A DNA stretch of 64,000 nt from Alphaproteobacteria bacterium (GTDB taxonomy: Bacteria; Pseudomonadota; Alphaproteobacteria; Rickettsiales; SXRF01). Both the position numbers and the translations under genes were made by a program. Location: the NCBI GenBank assembly GCA_025362975.1, contig JANYES010000014.1, positions 17,271 to 81,270 on the forward strand, written 5' to 3'. Under the pieces are notes generated by a model. The model made no database searches. It was given only the letters and a program-made list of their open reading frames with translations, and had not been told where the DNA came from. Numbering within the stretch: position 1 is the first letter of the stretch; the number at the start of each line of letters is the position of its first letter. Below, one piece after another: positions 56,649-64,000 of this stretch.

Positions 56649-57305
56649 ATGGTGACGGCACTCACCATCGCCATTCCAAAGGGGCGCATCAGCCAAGAGC
56701 TGGTGCCCATTCTGCGCAAGATCGGCATCGAGCCGGAACCGGCCTTCTTCGACGAAAATTCCCGCCAGCTTCAATTCGCCTGCGTCAATTCGCCGGTGAG
56801 CCTCATCCGCGTGCGCAGTTTCGATATCGCCACCTTCGTCGCCTTCGGTGCCGCCCATATCGGCATCGCCGGGCTCGACGTGCTAATGGAATTCAACTAC
56901 TCCGACCTCTACACCCCGCTAAACATGAACATCGGTCATTGCCGCCTGTCGCTCGCCCAGCCTGTGGATTTGCCCGAGCAGGATTTAGCCCGTATCAGCC
57001 ATTTGCGCATCGCTACCAAATACCCGCACATCACGAGCGATTATTTCGCCAAGCTCGGCATCCAGGCCGAATGCATCAAGCTCAACGGCGCGATGGAACT
57101 CGCCCCGAAACTCGGCCTCGCCAACCACATTGTCGACCTCGTCAGCAGCGGTGCTACATTGAAAGCCAACGGCCTGAAAGAAACCAAAGTCATCGCCGAA
57201 ATTTCCTCGCGCCTGATTGTCAACCGCGCCGCGTTTAAAACGCGTAGCGGCGAAATGGGCGAGCTGATCGAAGCCTTCCGCACCGCCGTCAAGGAAGCTG
57301 CCTGA
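56649..57305 (+). CDS. hisG: ATP phosphoribosyltransferase, short form
   Basis: First step of histidine synthesis. It is the short catalytic form (218 residues) without the regulatory C-terminal domain, so it needs HisZ, which is not in this window. AIPKGRISQELVPIL, DVLMEFNY and the PRPP-binding segment LVSSGATLKANGL (VDLVSSGATLK) are present. Two bases separate it from murA, and it overlaps hisD by one base (TGATG). Confidence 0.95.
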   Translation: MVTALTIAIPKGRISQELVPILRKIGIEPEPAFFDENSRQLQFACVNSPVSLIRVRSFDIATFVAFGAAHIGIAGLDVLMEFNYSDLYTPLNMNIGHCRLSLAQPVDLPEQDLARISHLRIATKYPHITSDYFAKLGIQAECIKLNGAMELAPKLGLANHIVDLVSSGATLKANGLKETKVIAEISSRLIVNRAAFKTRSGEMGELIEAFRTAVKEAA

Positions 57306-58600
57306 TGCCGGTCCGTTTAAACACCTCCGATGCCAGCTTCATCACCCAGTTCAAAAATTTCCTGAACTCGCGCGAAGTGGCTAGCGATCTTGTCGGCCCC
57401 GTCGTTACCGATATCATCCGTCAGGTGCGAGAGCGCGGCGATGAAGCTTTGTTTGAACTCACCACCAAATTCGACAAGTTCGACGCCAGCGCCGAAGCGA
57501 TTAAAATCACCCCGCACGAAATCGCCGACGCGCTGTCGCTGTGTGAACCAGAACTCATCAAGAGTTTGCGCATCGCCGCCCACCGCATCGAAGATTATTC
57601 CAAACGCCAGATGCCCGCCGATCTCGACTATACCGACGACACCGGAGTGCGCTTAGGCCACCGCTGGAGCCCGCTGCAATCCGTCGGGCTCTACGTCCCC
57701 GGCGGTCTCGCCTCCTACCCAAGCTCCGTGCTGATGAATGCCATCCCCGCCAAAGTCGCCGGTGTCGAACGCCTTGTCATGGTCGTCCCGTCGCCCGGCG
57801 GTGTGCTCAACCCCGCTTTGCTCGGCGCGGCCCATGTCGCAGGTATCGAAGAAATCTATAAAATCGGCGGCGCGCAAGCCATCGCCGCACTCGCCTACGG
57901 CACCGCCACCATTGAACCCGTCGACAAAATCGCTGGCCCCGGCAACGCCTACGTGGCCGAAGCCAAACGCCAGGTCTTCGGCAAAGTCGGCATTGACATG
58001 ATTGCGGGTCCTTCGGAAATCCTCGTCATCGCCGACAACAAAACCGACCCGTCATGGCTTGCCGCCGATCTGTTGAGCCAAGCCGAGCACGATACGCTGG
58101 CGTCTTCCGTGCTCATCACTAACGACGCAGCCTACGCCGACAAAGTCGTCGCCGAAGTGGAAAAAATCCTCAGCACCCTCGACCGGAAAGACATCGCCCA
58201 ACTCGCATGGGACCGTTACGGTGCGGTAATCATCGTCGCCGACATGGAACAGGCTTGCGCCGTCTCCAACACGGTGGCCCCGGAACATCTCGAACTTGCT
58301 GTCGAAAACCCCGACGCGCTGCTGCCGCTCATCGCCCATGCCGGTGCCATTTTCTTAGGCCGCTACACCCCCGAAGCCATCGGCGATTACATCGGCGGCC
58401 CGAGCCATGTGCTGCCCACCTCGCGCACCGCGCGCTTCTCCTCGGGCCTTTCCGTCTTCGACTTTCTCAAGCGCAGCTCCATCATCGGCTGCACCGCGCA
58501 GTCGCTCGCCAAACTCAGCGACTACGCCGAAGTGCTCGCCGTCACCGAAGGCTTGGGCGCGCATGCATTATCCGTTACCATCCGAAAGCCGAAACCGTGA
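57305..58600 (+). CDS. hisD: histidinol dehydrogenase
   Basis: Last two oxidation steps of histidine synthesis, NAD- and zinc-dependent. Length is 431 residues. YVPGGLASYPSSVLMNAIPA, KIAGPGNAYVAEAKRQVFG and DMIAGPSEILV with downstream Gln-His (LSQAEHD) are the family motifs. It is coupled to hisG upstream and overlaps the UPF0262 gene by four bases (GTGA). Confidence 0.97.
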   Translation: MPVRLNTSDASFITQFKNFLNSREVASDLVGPVVTDIIRQVRERGDEALFELTTKFDKFDASAEAIKITPHEIADALSLCEPELIKSLRIAAHRIEDYSKRQMPADLDYTDDTGVRLGHRWSPLQSVGLYVPGGLASYPSSVLMNAIPAKVAGVERLVMVVPSPGGVLNPALLGAAHVAGIEEIYKIGGAQAIAALAYGTATIEPVDKIAGPGNAYVAEAKRQVFGKVGIDMIAGPSEILVIADNKTDPSWLAADLLSQAEHDTLASSVLITNDAAYADKVVAEVEKILSTLDRKDIAQLAWDRYGAVIIVADMEQACAVSNTVAPEHLELAVENPDALLPLIAHAGAIFLGRYTPEAIGDYIGGPSHVLPTSRTARFSSGLSVFDFLKRSSIIGCTAQSLAKLSDYAEVLAVTEGLGAHALSVTIRKPKP

Positions 58601-59058
58601 CCAAACGCCTTAGTAAAGTCACGCTGGACGAAAGCAGCATCAAAAAACGCTCCAAAGAAGCCGAGCACGAAAAGCAGGTCGCCATCGCCGATCTGCTGGG
58701 CGATAATCTGTTCGACCCGCACTGCATGGGCGAGGGACCGTACGACCTCGTGCTGAGCATCGCCGACGGCCGTTTGAACTTCGACATAACCGCCCAGTCT
58801 GGCGAAACCGCCAAGGCGGTACTGTCCATCACGCCCTTGCGCGGAATCATCCGTGACTATTTCATGATCTGCGAAAGCTACTACGAAGCGCTGCTCGCCT
58901 CCAACCCCAGCAAGCTCGAAGCCATCGATATGGGCAGAAGGGGCGTGCACAACGAAGGCTCCGAAGCGCTCAAAGAACTGCTTAACGGCCGGATAAACGT
59001 AGATTTTCAGACTTCCCGACGCCTTTTCACACTTATTTGCGTTTTACATATTAAGTGA
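58597..59058 (+). CDS. UPF0262 family protein
   Basis: A 153-residue protein that begins at a GTG overlapping the hisD stop. The pattern [65 protein letters not shown] and [11 protein letters not shown] is diagnostic of UPF0262, found almost only in alphaproteobacteria. Function unknown. The conserved hisD–UPF0262–infA–maf order supports the call and the taxonomic reading. Confidence 0.92.
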   Translation: MTKRLSKVTLDESSIKKRSKEAEHEKQVAIADLLGDNLFDPHCMGEGPYDLVLSIADGRLNFDITAQSGETAKAVLSITPLRGIIRDYFMICESYYEALLASNPSKLEAIDMGRRGVHNEGSEALKELLNGRINVDFQTSRRLFTLICVLHIK

Positions 59059-59089
59059 TATACATTGCACCCAACCATTAAGGATACCC

Positions 59090-59308
59090 ATGTCTAAAGA
59101 AGAACTTCTCGAATTTCCCGGTGTCGTCACCGAACTCCTGCCCAACGCCACCTTCCGCGTGAAGCTGGAAAACGGCCACATGGTGATCGCCCACACCTCC
59201 GGGCGCATGCGCAAAAACCGCATCCGCGTACTGGTCGCCGATAAAGTCGTCGTCGAAATGACGCCCTATGATCTGACCAAGGGCCGCATCAAGTTCCGCG
59301 AAAAGTAA
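59090..59308 (+). CDS. infA: translation initiation factor IF-1
   Basis: A 72-residue OB-fold protein: [20 protein letters not shown], then [20 protein letters not shown] and the basic end [10 protein letters not shown]. The length and sequence are standard. It lies 31 bases after UPF0262 and 17 bases before maf, which has a GGGAGGAATC ribosome binding site. Confidence 0.97.
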   Translation: MSKEELLEFPGVVTELLPNATFRVKLENGHMVIAHTSGRMRKNRIRVLVADKVVVEMTPYDLTKGRIKFREK

Positions 59309-59325
59309 TCCCTTCGGGAGGAATC

Positions 59326-59895
59326 ATGCCGACCCTCCCTAACCTCATCCTCGCATCCGCGTCGCCGCGCCGGCTGCAACTGCTTGCGCAGATTGGCATC
59401 GTGCCTTCGCAGGTGGTCCCCGCCGACACGGATGAAACCCCGCACAAAAACGAACTCCCCGCCGTCTACGCACAGCGCATCGCCAACGAAAAAGCCGCCA
59501 TCGTCGCAGCCCTCCACCCTGATGCCACGATCCTAGCCGCCGACACCGTCGTCGCTTTGGGACGGCGCATCCTGCCCAAAGCCGAAGACGAAAAAACCGC
59601 CCTCAAATGCCTGAAATTCCTCTCAGGACGCCGCCACCGCGTCTACACCGCCATCTGTGTAAAAAATTCGGGCGCTTCGCGCCATAAGCTGGTGATGACG
59701 CACGTGCAATTCCGGAAATTAAGCACGCTACAAGTAGAAGCCTACATCGCCTCCCGCGAGTGGCAGGGCAAAGCCGGTGGCTACGGGATTCAGGGACTCG
59801 CGGCCGCCTTCATCCCCCGCATCAACGGCTCGTACTCCAACGTTGTCGGCCTGCCGCTGGCGGAAACTGCGCTGATGCTTCAAGCCCTCTCATGA
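59326..59895 (+). CDS. maf: Maf-family nucleoside triphosphate pyrophosphatase
   Basis: House-cleaning dTTP/UTP pyrophosphatase of 189 residues. LILASASPRRLQLLAQIGI, ILAADTVVALGRRILPKAED and GYGIQGLAAAFIPRINGSYSNVVGLPL are the family motifs. It overlaps the next, damaged gene by four bases (ATGA). Confidence 0.95.
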   Translation: MPTLPNLILASASPRRLQLLAQIGIVPSQVVPADTDETPHKNELPAVYAQRIANEKAAIVAALHPDATILAADTVVALGRRILPKAEDEKTALKCLKFLSGRRHRVYTAICVKNSGASRHKLVMTHVQFRKLSTLQVEAYIASREWQGKAGGYGIQGLAAAFIPRINGSYSNVVGLPLAETALMLQALS

Positions 59896-60295
59896 TCGCG
59901 TCTATTATTTATGCTCTGGGCGAATTCTGTATTTTATTCGCAATCATCGGCGCACCCATATTGCTGTGGTTGTATTATTTCCCTAAAAAACACACGCCCG
60001 CACGTACAAAAATGAAGTACCTGCTGGTTCTACCGTGTCTAGTGTGGGTTTTTGTCTGCGTCTGGACCGATTCACACGCCCACGCAAGGAATCTTCAGCA
60101 AGCCCAACTCCCATCAGCATTGCCTTATGGGCGCAAATCGCTTCCTGTCCTGTATTTATCGTCTGGAATAAAGGTGCGCGCATCTTTACGAGTCTCTTTT
60201 GTGCCGCACATCTCTCTATTTCGTGGGTTTTAGGCTTTGTCGCATCGATGACTATTTATGGCGGCGAATTTGTGAGCATAAGTCGTCGCTCATAG
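59892..60295 (+). pseudogene. small membrane protein, frameshifted
   Basis: The frame that starts at ATG 59892, coupled to maf, encodes MIASIIYALGEFCILFAIIG and a second membrane segment to about 60060. Beyond that its tail is not membrane-like. Another frame (+2) from about 60065 to the stop at 60295 encodes FTRPRKESSASPTPISIALW and two more hydrophobic segments. Joined, they make a plausible four-segment membrane protein of about 134 residues, so a single indel near 60060–60095 is likely. No family is recognised. Confidence 0.6.
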
Positions 60296-60366
60296 CACGC
60301 CTATTTACAGGCTTGTGTTATTTGTCTAGTTTGTCCTGAATCAAAACAGGCCTTACAGAGATTCAC

Positions 60367-61104
60367 ATGGTAGCCCACGTCCGTACCGTTGCCTTTGAAG
60401 GCGTCGACGTCATCCCCATTCAGGTACAGGTGCAAACTGTTTCCGGCCTGCCGATGTTCACCATCGTCGGTCTGCCCGACAAGGCCGTCGGCGAATCCAA
60501 AGAGCGCGTGCGCGCCGCCATTCATTCGCTGGGCTTGTCGCTGCCCGCCCAGCGCATCATCATCAACTTAGCGCCCGCCGATATCGTCAAGGAAGGCAGC
60601 CATTTCGACCTGCCAATCGCCATCGGCCTGCTCATCGGCATGGGTGTCATCCCGCAGGACGCGGTCGACAATTATGTGACGCTCGGCGAACTCTCGCTCG
60701 ATAGCAGCCTGCTCGGCGTCAGCGGCGTACTGCCCACCGCCATCCACGCGCAAGCGCACGACATGGGCCTGATTTGCCCGCAATCCTGCGGCGGCGAGGC
60801 GGCATGGTCGGGGCTGGAAGACATCCTTGCCCCGAGTTCACTGCTGGCGCTCATCAATCATTTCAAAGGCACGCAGGTGCTCTCGCGCCCCGAAAGCGAA
60901 ATGCAGCCCGAAACCCGACGTTTCACCGACATGCGTGAAATTCGCGGCCAGCATACGGCGCGCCGTGCCCTCGAAGTTGCCGCCGCCGGTGGACATAATT
61001 TGCTCATGATCGGCCCGCCGGGCGCATGCAAATCCATGCTGGCGTCATGCATCCCGGGCATCCTGCCGCCGATGGACTCGATGGAAATTTTCGGTATTAT
61101 GTAG
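60367..61104 (+). pseudogene. comM: ComM/YifB-type AAA ATPase, 3' truncated
   Basis: ComM is a helicase that extends branch migration during natural transformation; full-length proteins have about 510 residues. Here 245 remain: the N-terminal lon-like domain is intact, but the AAA domain breaks off after Walker A, in ILPPMDSMEIFGIM. Walker A reads GPPGACKS instead of GPPGSGKS, with Cys in place of the invariant Gly before the Lys. What follows is accessory DNA. The rest of the gene is not in the window. Confidence 0.9.
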
Positions 61105-61147
61105 CAAACGCACCTAGAAATCCCGGTGTTTTTGCGCTATGGGCGGC

Positions 61148-61153
61148 TATAAT
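61148..61153 (+). promoter_or_regulatory. minus-10 promoter element of the first island gene
   Basis: A perfect TATAAT ends seven bases before the ATG at 61160. Transcription would then start at or next to the ATG, making a leaderless message. No clear minus-35 is visible (GGTGTT lies at 61125–61130). Confidence 0.5.
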
Positions 61154-61159
61154 GACCGC

Positions 61160-61498
61160 ATGGCTGAATCACATGTACTCGTTGCCCTTCGCATCCGCCG
61201 AGCAGACCTCGCAAATGACATTCGCGGTATGACAGAAGCGTTGGCGCATTTAGATGCTACAATCCTGCTATTTGAGGGAGGCGGTGTTCCTCCTAAATAC
61301 AAACAGCGCGAGTTATCCCGTGAAGTCTTTGATGCCATCCGTAATGCGGGGAAGCCGCTGACCTCCAAGCAGATTGCCCGGATGATCGACGCGCCGATTA
61401 AGCGGGTAATGGGGACGCTGTGCTATCAGAAGGATAAGGGGCGCGTGAACGGCATACAGGAGCCGGGCAAAGATGTGCGGTGGGAACTAGCGAAATAG
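61160..61498 (+). CDS. helix-turn-helix protein of mobile-element type
   Basis: A 112-residue product beginning MAESHVLVALRIRRADLAND. The N-terminal half is a helical coil ending LDATILLFEG. The second half (GKPLTSKQIARMIDAPIKRV, then VMGTLCYQKDKGRV) looks like a winged helix-turn-helix. Related short proteins are common on integrated elements in alphaproteobacteria. It has its own promoter and terminator. Its target is unknown. Confidence 0.72.
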   Translation: MAESHVLVALRIRRADLANDIRGMTEALAHLDATILLFEGGGVPPKYKQRELSREVFDAIRNAGKPLTSKQIARMIDAPIKRVMGTLCYQKDKGRVNGIQEPGKDVRWELAK

Positions 61499-61501
61499 AT
61501 G

Positions 61502-61536
61502 GGAGGCCTGACCGCAATCAGGCCTCCCCGTTTTTT
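61502..61536 (+). terminator. terminator of the helix-turn-helix gene
   Basis: GGAGGCCTGA (61502–61511) pairs with TCAGGCCTCC (61519–61528) around a 7-base loop, followed by CG and six T. It starts three bases after the stop. Confidence 0.9.
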
Positions 61537-61538
61537 AA

Positions 61539-61724
61539 TTACCGGTGACTATCAGGAGTACGCGTAGTGCGTTCCCAAGTCGATCCCGGAGTAGTAGTAG
61601 GCGGCAACGGGCGATTGTCAGGCACGGTTGCCCAATTATCACGTTCACCACCACGCGGCCCAACCTCACGGAAAATGCCGCCGTTGTTGCCAGTATTGCT
61701 GCCGGGCTTATAAGTCTTAGACAT
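61539..61724 (-). CDS. small conserved protein (YjzC-like)
   Basis: A 61-residue protein beginning MSKTYKPGSNTGNNGGIFRE, with VGPRGGERDN and RPLPPTTTPGSTW. The Y.PG…SG.Y..VGPRGG…LPPTP pattern is that of widespread small proteins of unknown function (YjzC-like). The ATG at 61724 is preceded by TTGGAGT. A longer frame to 61829 covers the structured RNA region and is not supported. Confidence 0.7.
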   Translation of the reverse strand: MSKTYKPGSNTGNNGGIFREVGPRGGERDNWATVPDNRPLPPTTTPGSTWERTTRTPDSHR

Positions 61725-61754
61725 AAATAAAAACTCCAATGTGGTTAAAAACAA

Positions 61755-61888
61755 CCACAAAAGAGGACGACTGCTTGACGCAAGGGGAGAGAGGATGATA
61801 ACATCCGCTTTGTTACTTCCGATCCACAAGCAGTCGCCAAACTTTTGTGGGTCCGAAACGAGGGCTAGAGATTTCTCTAGCCTTTTTT
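61755..61888 (+). ncRNA. candidate structured small RNA
   Basis: CCACAAAAG (61755–61763) pairs perfectly with CTTTTGTGG (61842–61850). Inside it GACTGCTTG (61769–61777) pairs perfectly with CAAGCAGTC (61827–61835), with an internal loop of 5 and 6 bases between the two stems. A smaller hairpin GGATG–ATAA–CATCC lies at about 61793–61806. A strong terminator follows, GGCTAGAG–ATTT–CTCTAGCC–TTTTTT (61863–61888). No plus-strand protein gene fits. The pattern suggests a transcript of about 135 bases; no known family is recognised. Confidence 0.55.
61863..61888 (+). terminator. intrinsic terminator of the candidate RNA
   Basis: An 8-base perfect stem, GGCTAGAG and CTCTAGCC, with an ATTT loop and six T after it. 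It works only on the plus strand, since the minus side has no T run. Confidence 0.85.
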
Positions 61889-62019
61889 CGTTTTAAGGAC
61901 AAAAACGAGTATGCACGGTTTTTAATCAATGTCCAACAAGATATTGTGCTTGACAGATATTTTTACACTAGATCATGTGGATATGTAGTCAATTATTACC
62001 CTGTGAAAAACGGGGATAA

Positions 62020-62982
62020 CTATGCCGACATCCTCTGCCAATAGCCTTTCCATACTCTGGAAACAGGACTATTTAAGGCTGCGCTGGTGGCGATCAAATA
62101 TTGTTCGCCGTTGGAGATGCGACGGTTATTTTCTCTCCAAGTCATTTCGCTAGCGTAATAATTTAAATACTTGCCCGCAATGTGATGGTGCGTGCCGATT
62201 TCAGAACGGCGAAGGCGTGAGAAAAATGATTCTGCTTGATTGGTGCAAGCGCCATTCTCTGAATAAGCCTGTGAATGATTTATTCGCTTCGTAAGGTAAC
62301 GGGCGTGTAGCGCATCCCATCCGGTAGCGTCATCGGCATATACAGTGCTACCGGGTGCAACGCGGCTCTGGATGGTAGCAAGTGAATCATGCTCGGCCTT
62401 GAATACGCTGGTGAGGGCATCCCCGCCACGTTGACGCATCACAACCACAACTTCGCGCTTGCCGTTCTGGACATAACGACTGCGGCGGTCAAGGCGGTGT
62501 TCTTTATGGTTCGCAGGTTTGATGTAGCCGCCGAAGTATGCACCGTCCACTTCGATTTCGCCGCTAAGCGTTTCGGTTTTGGTTGTTCCTGCTAAAGCCT
62601 CACGGATTTTGTGGGAGAGAACGAAAGCGGTTTTATACTGCACGTCCAGATCGCGGGAAAGCTGCAAGGCACTGTGACCTTTTGCGCCGTTGACGAAGAT
62701 GGCGATAGCCGCGAGAATGTCCCGCAGGGGCAGCTTGTGGCTTGCGAAGATGGTTCCGGTAGTCACAGAGAACTGAGCATTGCAGCCCTTGCACTTGAAC
62801 ACCTGACGCGCCTTGTAGCTATAAACCGTCACGCAACCACAGCGAGGGCAATAGGGAGCGCCATCGTTCTTTACCCAGCGAATCGCCTTGAACGTCTCAA
62901 ACGCTTCCGCATCGGACATACGCATCACCTTCGACAGGCTGAGCGTCCGGGCCTTGGCTGATAATAGGAAGTGTTGTGACAT
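62020..62982 (-). CDS. IS1595-family transposase (ISXO2-like)
   Basis: A 320-residue transposase. The N-terminal zinc ribbon (CPRCGCVTVY, FKCKGCNAQF) is followed by the DDE-type ISXO2-like domain with EVDGAYFGGYIKP, VYADDATGWDAL and NQAESFFSRLRRSEIGTHHH. All family parts are present and the frame is intact, so it may be active. Clear terminal inverted repeats could not be placed: a left end near 61978 and right ends near 63020 or 63575 are all possible. Confidence 0.93.
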   Translation of the reverse strand: MSQHFLLSAKARTLSLSKVMRMSDAEAFETFKAIRWVKNDGAPYCPRCGCVTVYSYKARQVFKCKGCNAQFSVTTGTIFASHKLPLRDILAAIAIFVNGAKGHSALQLSRDLDVQYKTAFVLSHKIREALAGTTKTETLSGEIEVDGAYFGGYIKPANHKEHRLDRRSRYVQNGKREVVVVMRQRGGDALTSVFKAEHDSLATIQSRVAPGSTVYADDATGWDALHARYLTKRINHSQAYSENGACTNQAESFFSRLRRSEIGTHHHIAGKYLNYYASEMTWRENNRRISNGEQYLIATSAALNSPVSRVWKGYWQRMSA

Positions 62983-63009
62983 GTAGTGTTGCTGTATTCG
63001 TTACTTATG

Positions 63010-63083
63010 TGTCGAATATAGCTACATCGCGAGGTATTGTCAACCGTCAATGTGTCGGATATGATAACAATCGTGTCGAACAT
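63010..63083. repeat. three TGTCGRAYAT repeats upstream of the DUF6471 gene
   Basis: TGTCGAATAT (63010–63019), TGTCGGATAT (63053–63062) and TGTCGAACAT (63074–63083) lie in the gap between the transposase and DUF6471 starts. Three near-identical sites beside two divergent promoters suggest operators for a repressor. Confidence 0.55.
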
Positions 63084-63093
63084 GGAGGTGAAT

Positions 63094-63324
63094 ATGGCAA
63101 CCGATAAGGACTGGGCGCATCGCGTTAAGGGCATCTTGAAGGCGGAACTTAAGAGAAAACACATAGGATACAAAGAGTTATCAGATAAGCTCACGGAAAT
63201 GGGAATCCCTCTTACGGAACGCAGTATTAATAGTAAGATCAGCAGAGGCGGGTTCACCGCCGTGTTTTTTGTGCAATGCCTTGTGGCTATTGGATGCCAC
63301 ACTGTCAGACTTGAAGAGGAATGA
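63094..63324 (+). CDS. DUF6471 family protein
   Basis: A 76-residue protein: MATDKDWAHRVKGILKAELK, then GYKELSDKLTEMGI, NSKISRGGFTAVFFVQCLVA and IGCHTVRLEEE. This is the DUF6471 pattern, a small helix-turn-helix-like domain. A GGAGGT site five bases before the ATG decides the start; an upstream start at 63037 is not needed. It is divergent from the transposase and may regulate it through the repeats between them. Confidence 0.85.
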   Translation: MATDKDWAHRVKGILKAELKRKHIGYKELSDKLTEMGIPLTERSINSKISRGGFTAVFFVQCLVAIGCHTVRLEEE

Positions 63325-63327
63325 TTT

Positions 63328-63549
63328 ATGGAAGCACCAGAAGTCGAGATATACCGCGAGGCAATGCGTGTTATTCAGTCGTGCGGACAAGACAGCAACC
63401 CTAAGGAGGTCGCGTTTGCCCGCTGCAGTGAGTGCCACGCAAGAGGGGAAATGGAAGAGGCGACGAGGTGGGCAAATATCGCCAACGCTATTGATCTGCT
63501 GCTAACAGACATTCACGACAGGATGCACATTCCGACAGTGCTGCACTGA
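63328..63549 (+). CDS. hypothetical protein, 73 residues
   Basis: A small soluble protein starting MEAPEVEIYREAMRVIQSCG, with a CSEC pair (ARCSECHARG) and a helical end. It follows the DUF6471 gene by three bases with AAGAGGAAT as ribosome binding site, so they are co-transcribed. The family is not recognised. Confidence 0.65.
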   Translation: MEAPEVEIYREAMRVIQSCGQDSNPKEVAFARCSECHARGEMEEATRWANIANAIDLLLTDIHDRMHIPTVLH

Positions 63550-63639
63550 GTTATAGGGGTAACTATTGTTTTCGTGACACCTCGGCTGCTTGCCGCTATA
63601 GCTGATGGCGCGTCAAATCACTACGTTTCAGGGGGTTTT

Positions 63640-63864
63640 ATGAAACAACTACTGCTTACCGTTTCCTTTATTGCTATCTCTTCTGCTGCCTATGCCGAGC
63701 ACGTAAATGGTTACACGCGCAGCAATGGCACCTACGTTCAAGGATACGAACGCAGCGACCGCAACAACAGTGTCACCGACAACTACGGCTATCAGGGCAA
63801 CACGAACCCGTACACCGGCGCTGTTGGCACGAACCGTTACGAGCACGACACCACTTCGCCGTGA
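63640..63864 (+). CDS. small secreted protein with NGYTRSNGTYVQGY motif
   Basis: The ATG at 63640 opens a signal peptide (cleavage after AYA). The 74-residue product is rich in Gly, Asn, Tyr and Ser: HVNGYTRSNGTYVQGYERS, then NYGYQGNTNPYTG. This pattern is common in small proteins of phages and mobile elements and near them. Function unknown. A GGGGG stretch serves as ribosome binding site. Confidence 0.7.
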   Translation: MKQLLLTVSFIAISSAAYAEHVNGYTRSNGTYVQGYERSDRNNSVTDNYGYQGNTNPYTGAVGTNRYEHDTTSP

Positions 63865-63934
63865 TGTGGCTACAGTATTCCGGACAACTCACCTGAAGTA
63901 ATAATGGGGTGAGGAAAGGTAAGGAATAGCTATT

Positions 63935-64000
63935 ATGACTGAGAAAAGAAAATCCACCGTTTATTCATCGGAGTTTCGGGAATCATCGGTAACACTGGCG
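63935..64000 (+). CDS. IS3-type transposase OrfA, N-terminal part (runs off right edge)
   Basis: The last 66 bases encode MTEKRKSTVYSSEFRESSVT, typical of the helix-turn-helix protein OrfA of IS3-family elements (RR.Y..EFR..AV pattern). GTAAGGAAT gives the ribosome binding site. The left end of the element probably lies near 63866, where TGTGGCTACAGTATTCCGGA resembles IS3-family inverted repeats. Confidence 0.75.
   Translation, partial: MTEKRKSTVYSSEFRESSVTLA

Noticed and set aside
61847..62044. A 65-codon plus-strand frame after the candidate RNA
   Set aside because: It starts at GTG inside the RNA stem, crosses the terminator and runs into the transposase end. The part after 61885 looks somewhat protein-like, so it could be the remnant of a gene cut by the IS, but the support is too weak.
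61978..63580. Terminal inverted repeats of the IS1595 element
   Set aside because: ATGTAG near 61983 and its complement near 63021, and CAATTATTACCC near 61991 against a similar complement near 63557, are only partial matches, so I could not fix the ends.

Overview
The window reads as chromosomal DNA of an alphaproteobacterium. The main evidence is the block rho–hemJ–hemH–hemE | oriC | PPSR (DUF299)–aroE–coaE–dnaQ–secA, which is the conserved origin neighbourhood known from Caulobacter and Rickettsia. The block murA–hisG (short form)–hisD–UPF0262–infA–maf and the NDUFAF5-like methyltransferase next to comF also fit. The genus cannot be fixed from sequence reading alone. No rRNA, tRNA or CRISPR array was seen.

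Layout. 1–7.7 kb: minus-strand housekeeping genes (mdh, rho, the haem genes), one plus-strand orphan gene and a glycosyltransferase fragment. 7.7–8.1 kb: the predicted replication origin, with two perfect DnaA boxes and an AT-rich stretch beside hemE. 8.1–20.2 kb: aroE, coaE, dnaQ, secA and a periplasmic parvulin, then a run of mostly overlapping genes (argJ–mutT; nucleotidyltransferase–cupin fusion–rhodanese–C-terminal half of MetH). 20–34 kb: comF, methyltransferase, comEC, a heavy-metal P-type ATPase, a DnaJ-domain membrane protein, murJ, cutA with an internal amber codon, rlmD, a phosphoesterase, a retropepsin-like protease and kbl. 34–46 kb: a histone H1-like small protein, uup, folC, an FtsX-type ABC exporter with two tandem TesA-type esterases, and a two-gene unit pairing a class III cyclase-like DUF3095 protein with an MBL–GAF–HD-GYP protein. 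45.7–48.4 kb: a bufferin RiPP operon (bufA–bufB–bufC) followed closely by periplasmic msrA, with an ECF-type promoter upstream and a strong hairpin between precursor and enzyme genes. 48.5–54 kb: an orphan protein, a histidine kinase, a REC–HATPase protein, DUF4865 and bamE. 54–60.3 kb: murA, his genes, UPF0262, infA, maf and a frameshifted membrane protein.

60.4–64 kb is different. comM is broken in its AAA domain and its Walker A motif is altered. Downstream lies an accessory island with an IS1595-type transposase, a DUF6471 protein, small secreted or unknown proteins, a candidate structured RNA ending in a strong terminator, and the start of an IS3-type element at the window edge.

The best candidates for uncommon biology are the bufferin–msrA operon, the DUF3095/HD-GYP pair, the nucleotidyltransferase–cupin fusion and the structured RNA in the island. 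Several genes show decay: a glycosyltransferase fragment, cutA, the membrane protein after maf, and comM.
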